Assembly: GCF_963676685.1 (NCBI RefSeq)
Contig: NC_092344.1
Coordinates: forward strand, 49,126,830 to 49,190,829
Length of the DNA: 64,000 nucleotides
From: Mytilus edulis
Lineage: Eukaryota > Mollusca > Bivalvia > Mytilida > Mytilidae
Direction of reading: 5' to 3'
In this document: positions 1 to 12,700 of the stretch, piece after piece
Layout of the letters: each line of letters begins with the position of its first letter
How positions within the stretch are numbered: the stretch's first letter is position 1
Notes under the pieces: model-generated
Database searches by the model: none
Told to the model about the DNA's origin: nothing
The model's input: the letters and a program-made list of their open reading frames with translations, nothing else
Translations under genes and position numbers: made by a program

Positions 1-1960
1 ATCTACTTCTTTCTGGTATGTTCTTTAAAACCGAACCCGAATAAACGGTGTTACACCTATCATTGTAATTGGAAATTATATAAACTTCTTATTTTTAATC
101 CCATTTAAAAACTGATAAAGTAAAGAGATATAAAGCATAATTCTGAAGAAGATTTTTTTCTCAGCTGAAACCTTTGACGTGTGGTACGTCATGGAGTGTA
201 TGTTTATTGTAAATCTCAAGTTGTCAACTAACATTAGCGTGTTATTCCATCCGTTAGTCCATGCTTCGATTTTTTACATGCAGATATGCAAATATAAAAC
301 AAATATCTATTATTGTATTTGTCAAATGTTAGGAAGAGTACTGTATTTCTTAGTATATTGTTACAACCCCCCGTCTTGGTGCATTTAAATTAAAAATTGA
401 TACCTACGTTCTGAGATGAAAGAACAATGCCCTTAAAGTATATGATTTACATTAATTTTTAAATTATTAAATAATATTTAATCGGAGGTAAACTGATCCA
501 AAATTGAAGCTTAAATCACGATGGAATATAATTCACACCTAAATTCAAGTAATAATTTTTATATAATTGAATAATTATCCATCACGCTGAAGATGTTAAT
601 TTGATATGAGCAAATAATTTAGACCATTATAAAATACTGAAAATAACCTTAGTTGGGTGTTTTTTTTTCTATAGTTTAAAAAATTCAATACATTTTCATC
701 ATTCACATTAACCTGTCAAGTTGGTCTCACCTTTGGGCTACTTAATATAATGCAAATAAATCGACAAGTTTAGCAAACAAATTAATCGACTAGGAACTAA
801 GACTTTAACACATATTTTGACATTTGGTAAATTTGAGACTTCAATACATGTGGTGCTCCCAAAGTGTCATCAAACTGTTACTGAGCTAATAAAAAGTTTA
901 AAATCTAAAACGATATTTGTGCAGTAATTTGTCATATTTAAGTGTTTGTTTGTTTAACAAGGTTGACAGTTTATAAAAAAGATATGCATTTTTTTTTTAA
1001 TTAATTAATTGAAATAATGACAGTGAGCGCTATGGCAGTTTATGAATTGGGCATTCATCTACTAATATGAGAGAATAATTTTTTTTTTGTGATTTTACTG
1101 AACTGCAATATTGTCTGAAATGCTATATTTTACTAAGTCGCTATAGTGTATTACAGGATAAAGTAGATATGTGTTATATCATGTGATATCTAAGGATCAT
1201 GAAGCAATTTGATTGGAACAATTTACATTTTTGTTTTTACATGTACTTATAATCTGAATGTGAATGAGGTATATCCATTGACAGACAACCTGCATTTCAA
1301 AAGTTATACTTAGCATGTAATGCCATTTCCCTTATAATCCCAATTAAAAAATATTGAGCTTAATTGATCTATGACAGGTCCAATAAATGTCTGCATACTG
1401 CGACACTGTTAAACAAATCTTTCAGTTTGGGATGGCAACAGCAAAACTTGCGAAGTTAAAATTTGGTGAATAAACCGTATTGAAGCTGAATCGTTACTTT
1501 TATCAAACATCCTAAGGGAACATCAATTCAACGTCTTGGGGGGCGAGTTATATTTTTTTTCTTAAAAATAATATTATGATCCCCAATTTGATAAAAAAAG
1601 ATAATATTCTGAATCAAGATTTTCCCAATACCTTATGGTGTTGAATTTTGAAAATCATAATTTGATTGATAGTGTCGAAAACATATTAAAAAAGCGCGAC
1701 ATTTTTAGGCGACTCAGACAAAAAACTATTTCTCTTCAACCCTTTTGAAGTTAAATGGTTGCTCTCTTATAAGGAATTGTTCGTAGATGTTCAATTTACT
1801 AAACAACTGATCTCGTCACGAAGCAGACATGTGTAGCCTTACTATCAAGATTCTTTGCATTATATGGGCTGTAGATATTCACTGTAAAATTATAATTCTC
1901 TAACGCGAGAAGAAATAATTTGGAGGACATTTTTTCCATCAATTTTATTACAAATTCTTT
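1..1960. other. AT-rich non-coding DNA
   Basis: No exon-like open frame, RNA gene or recognisable repeat was found on either strand. Only short A/T runs are present. Short ORFs here have random composition and no domain I recognise. Confidence 0.5.
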
Positions 1961-1961
1961 T

Positions 1962-2310
1962 ATAAATGCAATTAAATGAAGACAACAGTAGTAGACCACT
2001 GTTCGAAAGTCAAAAATCAATGAGAGAAAACAAATCCGGGTTACAAACTAAAACCGAGGGAAAAAAATCAGTTACTAGTTTAAAAGGAAAACAACGAAAC
2101 AACAGAAACACTGAAGTGCAACACAAAAAAAGACAAGGCAACACACACTGAAACGAGCTATAAGATAGCTACTGCCATTCTCCTGACAGGTTATTTAAGA
2201 AAAAAATGGTGGGTTGAACCTGGTTTGTGGCTAGCCAAACCCCGAGCTTTGATGGCATTGTTAAATATAACACTAAAATGACAACATTACATGACAGGTA
2301 TACAGTTCAA
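1962..2310 (-). repeat. Mussel interspersed repeat (family B), minus orientation
   Basis: This matches, in reverse, a sequence present several times in this window (16,130-16,440; 35,560-36,480; 59,530-59,825). It carries the marker phrases for 'AACAGTAGT.TACC.CTGTT', 'CCGGGTTACAAACTAAAACC' and 'TGGTGGGTTGAACCTGG'. The open frame across it is incidental. It is probably part of a larger transposon, and I cannot assign the class. Confidence 0.6.
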
Positions 2311-3179
2311 ATAATTGCAAGAATCAATTATCTTAATTCTAACCAGTTTGACTCAAAGTCTAAACTTAATTTCTAGTATATTAGATCCAGATATTTTTAT
2401 ACACGTCAGGGTTTTTACTTTTTGAAATAACGATTTTTATATATTTAAATTTTAAATTGCTGTGTCTCAACCAAGGAAACACCTTATATCCATTCAAACT
2501 AAATCTATAAAATCATTTACGCAAAAGTTTGAATAAAAGATGATGTCTATCACATTTTTTGAAATCATCAAAGATCTTTGGTTGATACTAAACACAGCAT
2601 TTCTAAATAATTGACATCTCTTTCACGACAAATGCATCCCTTTATTTTTCTATACCGGTATAATAAATGTAGAGTTTTTATTTGAATTTGGTTTGCTGGG
2701 GACTTTGACTTGATTGTTGTTTGGTAACGCATCTCTGTAAATTCATATTAAATATAAACAACTTCCACAATATTAAGTTCAAATGATATAATTATTCTAC
2801 TTATTAACTTCAAACATGTTTAACAAAATGAACATACATTCATTCAATTGCGCTCACATTTGAAAAAAAAAGAATTTATCTAGTCCTTTCTACGTCTAGT
2901 TTTAACTTATATTTCTCTTTACTACCGAAAATTTTAAAACTAAATCTAGCACACTCTCTAATATCTTGAAATTGTCGTTCAAAATGTAACTGACTATAAA
3001 GATAAATGGGATGCCAAACGTTGAACCCTGGGTCGATACCTCTGTCGTTCGACTGTTAGGCCCAAAGAATATCATCAGATAAGTAGGCACTAACAAAAGT
3101 GCTGAAAGTTTAGTTTAACACTAAATAATCAATCTATCAAACAATAATCTCCGTCCAAGATTAAATGGTTATTCAATTA

Positions 3180-3358
3180 CAAAAAAGGGGCGAAAGATAC
3201 CAGAGGAACAGACAAACTCATCAATCGAAAACAAATTGACAAAGACAATAATAGTACACAAGAAACAACATAGAAAACTAAGACCTGGCAACACGAACCC
3301 CACCAAAAATTGTGGTGATTTTTAACTTGCTTGCTCCTAAAACAAATGCGACCTTTCA
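3180..3358 (-). repeat. Mussel interspersed repeat (family C), minus orientation
   Basis: Contains the phrase read on the minus strand as 'TTTGTCTGTTCCTCTGGTAT' plus 'GTTTTCTATGTTGTTTCTTG'. It recurs at 30,640-30,800, 37,930-38,085 and 58,965-59,175. It makes a 60-codon minus-strand ORF that is not a gene. Confidence 0.6.
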
Positions 3359-3619
3359 TGTATTAAAACTACATAGGAAGATTGATATAACTATAACAAT
3401 AGTCTCTTACTTTCAAAAATAAGACTAAAATAATTGGTCATCACAATTTCAGCGATTAAAATTGTGATTGGTCATCGCAATTATTAATCATATCTTTATG
3501 CATCAAACCAAGATCACATTGAATTAGTTAGATATTCATAAACATAATATAATGACGATAGAAATTTAATCAAGCACAAATAACGCAGGCGACAGGACCA
3601 ATTAATTTTTATTTATCAA

Positions 3620-3681
3620 AATGAAATATTTAAAGAGACAAATTTCTTCGTCTTTATTACTGTGAAAGTGTACCATTTGAA
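3620..3681 (+). promoter_or_regulatory. Possible TATA-like element and 5' UTR of the GIMAP-like gene
   Basis: An AT-rich TATTTAAAG lies about 50 bp upstream of the proposed first ATG at 3,682. If it positions transcription about 30 bp downstream, the leader is very short and the nearby ATG at 3,621 is excluded. In this AT-rich DNA the match could be chance. Confidence 0.25.
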
Positions 3682-3742
3682 ATGACGACCCAACTACTTG
3701 TAAAATGTTTTTTGGTATTAATTCTTATAAATTCTTTGCAAG
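3682..3742 (+). CDS. Exon 1 (signal-peptide-like start)
   Basis: ATG at 3,682 opens MTTQLLVKCFLVLILINSL, a basic residue followed by a strongly hydrophobic stretch as in a signal peptide. It ends at CAAG|GTAGGT after one base of a codon (phase 1). That matches the acceptor phase at 17,971, where G plus AT makes Asp. No other ATG-initiated frame nearby has a good donor. Confidence 0.5.
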
Positions 3743-6700
3743 GTAGGTGTTGTAATATTAATACTTTAATGACTTTTAATATGTTTTCTTACTATTAAAA
3801 TTAATGAAATTAAAATTATAGTTTTGGTCATACCAACATGATTTTTTGAAATGGATAAACCATATAATTCATTTTTTAGATATCAACTGCAATTACATGT
3901 ACATATGCAACACGCTCGGTTATTAAACGTTAATGATAATTACTAGCATTTGACTTCAGACATGTTGCATATAACACGAACATTGCATTATTTTTAAGGT
4001 ATTAAGATTATGAAAATTAGGGCGACTAAAAAGAGAGAAGAAGTTTCAGATAACGATACCAACAATTGAACTTGTACATTTAAGCGCGCGACTTATGTCG
4101 TAAAAAATAAAATGCTGAAATGCAGACGCACTAATTTAAGTTTAAAAATGGGAAGGACTTTATTATTTATTATGTACACTTGACAAATCGCAACTGATAA
4201 ATTCTTTGAATTATATAGAATTTAGATTTTCAAATCCTTCAGATAACTAACCTTATATGGTTTCGAATATTCTCTTAAATATTTTTTTTATCATCTAGTT
4301 GAACAAAATGACTACTGGACTATAGTCAACAAGTTGCAGAGCCATGATTATCAGTAATAAAAAACCTAGTGAAACTTGAATATGATTTAGTCTAACATTT
4401 TGATGAATATCTTGAAAATATAATTAGATTTCGGCATACAATTTGCCGTTGAATGAGTTTTTGATTAAATATTACATTTCATGACATCCTTTTTATAAAT
4501 TTACAATAAAGTACCTGGGATATGATAAAAAAAATACTTGTATCTGATAGCAAAATAAAAGCAAGATATCAGAATTTGAAATGTTTTTCATATTCATGTT
4601 TTAAACTCTATTTGATCCATCTTTAAATATTTACAAGAATGAAAAATAATGACAAGGGCTATGATACAGTAAATTTTATCATTGTCCTACATACTTTATA
4701 TCTTAATATTACATAACTAAGGTTGCAAAACAATCAGTCAAAAGTTCATCTAAGATTTATATGGTTTTTAATTTTGTGTTGCCTTAAGATAAAACAGTCT
4801 CAATCTCTTTAAAACCATTTGACTACCATTGAACGTTTGGAACCCTTTAATCCTTATGAGCGTTCGAAAAAAAAACTGATCAAAGATACCAGCTTATAAT
4901 TTGGTACGCCAGACACATGTTTCGTTTCCATTATACTCCTCAGTGGCGTTCTAATCAAAGGAGTTCCAAAGCGAAATCAAATACGAAGTTCAGCATTAAT
5001 AACCAAAAATTCAGGAAAGCTTGACTGTTTAGTCACTCTCTAAGAGCTTGATTAAAGCTAGTAGCCACTTGGTGGTAGCCAAGTTCCTTAGCTTTGCTCC
5101 TAACAAAAATTAAAATCATAAAAATACCTAACTCCGAGGAAAATTCAATCGGAAAGTCCCTATTCACATGGCAAATCAAATGACAAAACACATCAAACGA
5201 ATGGACAACAACTGTTATATTCCTGACTTGGTACATGCATTCACAAATGTAGAAAATGGTGGATTGAACCTGGTTTTATAGCGCTAAACCTCTCACTTGT
5301 ACGACAGTTTCATCAAATTCCGTTATATTTATAACGATGCGTGGACAAAACAAACATTATAAATAAACAAAATAGTCAAAATATGGGTACAGCAGTCATC
5401 AGATTCACTGTGTTACAATCTTAAAACACACAAACAAACGTTCCCACTGTCTGGCTCCTTTTATTATAATGAGGGCTTATTTAGAAACTGTGCATCGACT
5501 GAACAAACTATTATATATTTATTAAATTCTTTTTTGTTAAATCGGATATTACCATCTAATATATTAGATACCGTGTAATATATCACACGATTGAAATATA
5601 TCAAAATTAAAAATGAAATAAAAATTAATGATTCGTAAAAAATATGATTTAGAATAAGTAGATAATATTTATAAATAAAATTTCATGATCTTGTTTACAT
5701 TAAAGACGGGCTTCAAAGTTATTGAGAAACTGCTTATTCTAAAGGTGGCGTGAATCAGATGTGGATACTTAAAAATTCCACAGATCTTTTAGAGTACATA
5801 CAATCTAACTCGCTTTCATCTTGTAACAGTATCAAAACATTTGACTTTTCTACTCTTTACACAAGTATTCCACGTTCCAAACTAAAAGACAAATTGAAAG
5901 AGTTGGTAGTGCTTTGCTTCATAAAAAAAGAATGACCAACGTAGATACAGGTATCTTGTCTTAGAGAGGGATAAATCCTACTTTGTAAAGGATCACTCTG
6001 ATTCAAACAAAAAATTCTCTGAAACTAATATTTTCAAGATGATTGATTTCTTGATTGACAAGAGGACGTGTTTTTCAACAGAATGTCGGCATTCCAATTG
6101 GAACAAACTGTGCCCCTCTACTTGCCGACTTGTTTCTTTATTATTATGAGGATGACTTCATGCAGGAACTTCTTAGGAAGAAAGATAAGAAGTTAACAAT
6201 ATCCTTTAACTCTACTTTCCGCTATATAGACGATGTTCTTTCACTAAATAATTCAAAATTTGGTGACTATGTGGAACGCATTTATCCCATCGAACTAGAG
6301 ATAAAGAATACTACAGATACAGTTAAGTCGGCCTCATATCTTGACTTACATCTAGAAATTGACAATGAGGGTCGGTTGAAAACAAAACTTTACGACAAAA
6401 GAGATGATTTCAGCTTTCCAATTGTCAACTTTCCATTTCTTAGTAGCAACATTCCAGCAGCACCTGCACACGGGGTATATATCTCCCAATGGATACGATA
6501 TTCCCGTGCTTGCATTTCCTATCATGATTTTCTTAATAGAGGGTTGCTGCTTACAAGGAAGCTATTAAACCAAGAGTTCCAAATGGTGAAGTTGAAATCA
6601 TCCCTTCGTAAGTTTTACGGACGCCATCACAAGTTGGTTAACCGTTATGGAATAACCGTTTCACAAATGATATCGGATATGTCCCTTACGTTGTAACTAC

Positions 6701-9700
6701 AATCCCCTTCCCTTTCATGAATGTGACCTACCGAATAAGACTATTTACCGGATTTGTTATCACATAAGGTAGCAATAAACAGTTAGGAAAAAATATCAAA
6801 ATTAGCCCTCATAAATTTTACCATCCCCTTTTTATTGTTTTCTTGCAATATTAAGCTTATTATTTGTGTCATATATGTGCATATGTATGGAATCAGAATA
6901 TTCCATAGATTTTATATCCAGTATATAAAATGGTAAAATATAGTTTCGTTTTTGGTGTATCTATGGCAACAAACTGCATTCATTGGCTATAAAATATTGC
7001 AAAAAGGGGGGGGAAAATGTCACATATTTCCCCAAAATTTGGCTAAAAGTAGAACTCCAATCGCCTGAAGTAATACCTGCTGTAAATAGAAAAAGGCTAA
7101 GAGTTCATTTTTAAAATTATATAATTGTTTAGGTATTCAGTGTAACGATTTAATTCCAAAATGTGTGTTTTGGATATTAAAACAATAATTAAAATAAGAT
7201 GACAAATATAATTTTATATGAAAATATATAATTTCAACATTTCAATGTCAAGCTCCTCCTTGTTTGAATAACGATAAACATAATACAAAAAAGGCATTAA
7301 ACGAAAATTGAATGTTGTAAATAAAATCTAAAACATTTTACACCACATCCGCACTTGTATTCTTTCCATTCTACAGTATTTACACAATTGTTTCAAATGA
7401 AGGTCGGTTAAATTCTAAATCTCTTCTGGGTATTTTTTCCCTTTCCTTTCCTTTCTTAATTCCTTTTTAAAGTTCTGTCGTTCCTTCTTCTTCGAGTTTC
7501 GTTGTTGTTCTAAATTAAGAGAAAAGTAGTATACCGGTGTTTAAAAGTCATAAATCGATTGAGAAAAAAAATCCGGGTTACAAACCAAAACCTAGAGGAA
7601 TACATCAACTATAAAAGGAAAACATAGGAACAACAGGAACACCGAACAAAAAAACCGCCAACACACATTGATACTAACCTTCCTTGATGGGTGCATTTTA
7701 CATAGACAAATAAAATCGTATAATATAATCAAAATGAGGATGTTAATTTGATGTGTGCTTTTTCGTTACATTTGTTGTTTTTATAGTGATTAATATGATA
7801 ACACAATGTTGACTGCTGTACCCCTATTTTTGACATTTTTTACTATTGTGTCGGTTTGTTTTGTTCAAGCATCGGTGACAATATAATTGAATGTGATACG
7901 TCTGTCATGACAAGTGAGAGGTTTAGATAGCTATAAAACCAGGTTCAATCCACCATTTTCTACATTTGAAAATGCCTGTACCAAGTCAGGAATATGACAG
8001 TTCTTGTCCATTCGTTTTTGATGCGTTTTGTTATTTGATTTTGCCATGTGATTATGGACTTTCCGAATTGATTTTCCTCTGAGTTCAGTATTTTTGTGAT
8101 TTTACTTTTTGATAACCACTGCCATATTCTTCACTTTGTACGGGACATTTTAAGAAAACAAATTGGTGTGTTGAACCTGCTTTAATGGGATGTCAAACCT
8201 CCCGCTTTATGACAATGTTAAAAAATATCACTAAAACACAATGTGACAGCAATACAGAACAAACACACGCAAGAACATTAACAACAGAGACAGGCACTAA
8301 CAAATTATATTATAGTCGACACAACATGCAAACCGCAGAACAACAACGAACATATTCCACTATCGATAAACACCACAGGATAATAAAAACTGTGACGCGC
8401 TTACTTCACTAACATACAATCTCGAATAACTATTATTTTATATATTCATTTAAACAATGGTATGGAAAGGCAATATTATAATTATTTGGACTACAAACGA
8501 TAAGACATAAACATAGTATCTACTCGAAACCATAACAAAAACATAAACAATAAATCCATGAATGTTGTGTGTATGTACAAAACACCGACACACACTGCAC
8601 AGCAATGTTAATTCACTTTTGGCATAACAGTCATATTAGGAAATAGGTCAGGTTCGGTACCTAGTAGACAGACAACATAGATGTTAAACCAAAATCTAAG
8701 ACGTGGTAAAAATGTCATGAATTAGTTTAGATACAGACACATCATATAGATCAACCGAATTCTTGATGGTGTCCATAAAGTTTACAGAGTGTCATTCTTA
8801 GTCTGTCCTCCTCATAACTATGCTTGAGCAGTTTCTGCGGAAGTAGAACACTTCCGTATATGATGTCAGTATAGTGTGAATATGCACACACCAATTGAGA
8901 TATAAACACACTATACGACGTAGAAGTGGGTATGTTAGGGGCCAGCTGAAGGATGCGGTTGCGGGAATTTCTCGCTACATTGAAGACCTGTTGGTGACCT
9001 TCTGCTGTTGTTTTTTCTGTGATCGGGTTGTTGTCTCTTTGACACATTCGCCATTTCCAATTTTACGGTAGAGAAATGGCAAATTGATTATTGGGAAGTA
9101 GAAATCATCCTGTTCTATGGAACGCCATAGCTGTCTTCCGTTGTTCATATTTAGTATATGCTGCTGTCATCATTTAATTATTTTCAGCGTTTTTTTCTCG
9201 ATTATGAGTGCCCTTTTCATTATGTTCAGTAGTATAACAATTATGTTGAGCAGTAACATCATAATGATCTGTAGAATAATCATTATATTGTGCAGATATG
9301 GTATTACATTCAGCACTTTAATCAATATACTTAGCAGTTTTGGCTTTATGTTCAGTAGGTAAATTATTCTATTGAGTTGATTTGTCTTTATATTCAGTAC
9401 TTTTGAAAATATCTTCTGTCAACATATTTTTATATTATGTAGATTTCTCATTATGTTGACTACAGAAACCGAAATATTCAGTGGTCAAACACACTTTGTA
9501 ATCAGTACTGTTATCATTATATTGATTGAAATAAATATTATGTTCTGTAGACTGATCATTGTATTCTGTAAAATAAATATTATGTTCAGTACAAACAACT
9601 TTATGATCAGTGGTCAAAATGTTTTATGTTTGGTTCAAAAAATATTATACTAGGTGGTTAATCAATTATATTTAGTGCTTTTTTCATTATGTGGTGGTGG

Positions 9701-12700
9701 TAGACTTCCAAAAATAACCGAAAACATACGAAGCCGGACAATTTTTTCGCCGTTTATTTTCATACTGTCAACATGTCGTCTGCTATACAACTTGCTCTTG
9801 CAGAACTTAATCTGCAAATCTTTTAAGCACCTTACTGATCAAGACTTGATCAGACTAGGTGTTGAAACTATTGGTGATAGAATAAGATTGAGGGAAGCGA
9901 TGAGGAAGACTCTGTGACTAAATGACACAGAAATTAACAACTATAGGTCATCATAATGCCCCCAATAATTAGAAAAGCACCCGCATAGTCAGCTATAAAA
10001 GAGGGAGGAAAGATACCAGAGGGAGAGTCCCCGAAATGCTGTGTGACAGACAGTGTTATTAATTAATTATTCGCTCTCTTGGTAAAACTCCAAATTTGAT
10101 ATTTAATGTATTTCATTGTTAAATAATTTACATGAAGCTTAATAAGTATATATTTGTTAATTGCGTAGCTTTTGCTATTTGAATTCATTGGTTAAAGATA
10201 TTTATTCATATTGTAAAGTTTAATATTTGCATCGTCGCAAAACCTTTGGTTACCCTCTTTGGATACATTCAGTGAGAAACTTATATGTTTTATAGATCCC
10301 ATCTCCGATTCAAAAGTGACCGGCCGTGGAAGAGCTGATGAGCCAGAGAATGAAGATAAATAAAATAAAGCTCAGGTCAACAAAAAATTCCTTTTTGTTG
10401 GAAGAAAAAACGTGGAAATATCAGAGGACTGACGTTCAGGCAAGCCAACCTTTCCATCTCCCTATATACAAGCGCAAACTACATGGCTTCTTGTAATAAG
10501 GGTGAATTGAAGTATTGATTGCTCTATTTCTACTTTCAAACGTAGGGCACGATGTTCCTACAACCCCTAGGATTTAAAACAGAATCTTCAAAATTTCATC
10601 CGCAAAACAAAATAAAAATATTATCAGAAAACATGAACCAATATTAAAACAAATTCAATATATGTTTTAAATTATGTTTTACAGCTCTTGATCATAAACT
10701 AAGTAATATATCTAGTATATTTGAGGATTAAAATAAGATTTAGCTATGTGAAAAAAAACCGGATGTCCAACGTTACATGTATGAAAAACTGTTTTAACTC
10801 TTATGTATAGTGATCCTATTTCTTATGCTCTGATCTTCTTGATTCTTGGCAGGAACAACGACATGTGTCGGTTCTTTGTGGCGTTAAAGCGGTTATTTTG
10901 CCAACTTTCATTTGACTCGGTGGCTGCATATTAAGCTGCAATAAGAAAAATGTCCAACGACGTTTTTCGTTTACTCAACGACTGAAAGTGAATTTTATAA
11001 GTAGATATAGCAGAAAATGAATAAAAAGAGTGAGACAATAATAATATCTAACAAAAGTACAAATATTTGCCTCGTGTGAGTTCAAATATTGCTGATTCAA
11101 TAAAATCTTCTCTACACAGTCGTTTTTCAAACGGTAGCCATTTTGTCAAAGTTGATATTTCATTTTTCAAAGAAGTTAAACGCGTATTTTTTTTATAATG
11201 GATCAAAACAAAAGTTAGATACACGAAGAGTAAAAAATGCCAAGGTTCTTTTCTTATTAACTACATATTTGGGTCTTAAAGGAATCAAATGCTTCCATAC
11301 ATTACAAAACGGTAGCCAATTTGTCCAAACGTCTGAAAACGTCTAAAATCCTAAAGACGCTAATTTCCGACGTTACAGATGTGCTAAAGTTTCAATTAAA
11401 TGTTCATGATAATTAAAACAAATCGTGTTATTAAATTTGGAAAAAGAGGTTGATGATTGAAGCGGGAAAAAAAAGAATAGTGCATGTTGCTATAGACTCC
11501 GCCCGGGGACATAGGTTCGACACAGGTTAAATTTTGCAATTTTTATTAATCGTTTATAGCTTTTAACGATTTATTTGAAAGAATTGGGAAATGGGGAAAA
11601 AGACAAAGACAAATTGGAGACACCAAAACAGTCCTCTAAATGTAAAATGCGAATTGAAATTTATGTTACGGAAGTACTCCGAAATAGATCATTTAAAGTC
11701 GTCACTTCAGTAAGGTGTATTCACCAATATTAAAAGACTTAATACCAGTTCACGGAATGTTTAACTTCGCGATTTGTCCTGCTATTCATGTTGAAAGTAA
11801 TTCCTGTACTAGCGAAGCCGGAACTTTTCGTCAATATAAACTTGTGCATGAAATGGAGGTAATTGAAAGACAAATCCCAAACAGCGACGAAAACCGTTTC
11901 ATCGAATTAATAAAAACTCGGGATTATATTTGCCGTTTTCGCGGACAATCCAGGAGTAGATTACTATATTTGAAAATGTATATCAGAAGTTAAACACTAT
12001 AGATGACTTGGGGAATAATTCTCAAGCCAAGGTTCAAGTAATTGAAGGGGTGCATTTCGACAACTTATGTGCCAGGGAAAATACAATTCTATTCAAATTT
12101 AACCAAGGGTAAAAATGTTCGATTTACTTGCAGAGTGTCAGATATATTTGTATTGGGGTTGAATTAAGATATAGAAATTTTACAATGACAGATGATATGC
12201 ACCTTCAAAATTAAACATCTTTTTCAAAAAAATATGGAAAACCGTTTACATGTCAATTAAATTAAATCGATTTCCACAACTCACGTAATTTTTGATAAAA
12301 TGACATCACCAAACGAACAGAACCAGAATCAACCAACAATATAAAAAACCGAATAAAACTTGTAAAAATTCATCGAAGTCAAACACCCTCTTCGACGCCG
12401 CATTTTTGTAAGGTCGTGTTGTAGGAACATCGTGGCCAACGTTTGAAAGTAAATCAATACTTCAATTCACTCTTATTCCAAATTACAAAAGTCATGTAGT
12501 TTGCGCTTATGTCGCAGGAAGAATGGGACACCATATAAAATCGACTTGGGATGAGGGATAAATCACCATAAACCCATAAACTTGTCGTTGTAATGCGTGT
12601 GGGCCATTTCTGCATTTAATGAGTCGTCCAATATATAAATACTTTATTATATATAAATCTGCAAGTATACAAATTGTAAACCAAGTTTACAATTATGTTC

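Noticed and set aside
9220-9640. CRISPR-like array (short repeats with variable spacers)
   Set aside because: Period is 21 bp with a 12-bp degenerate core and 9-bp remainder, in animal DNA; no cas genes, and repeats are too short and too variable.
11697-11993. ORF in the centre of the inverted-repeat structure as a transposase
   Set aside because: No DDE/DDD, RT, helicase or recombinase motif; no ATG at the start of the open frame.
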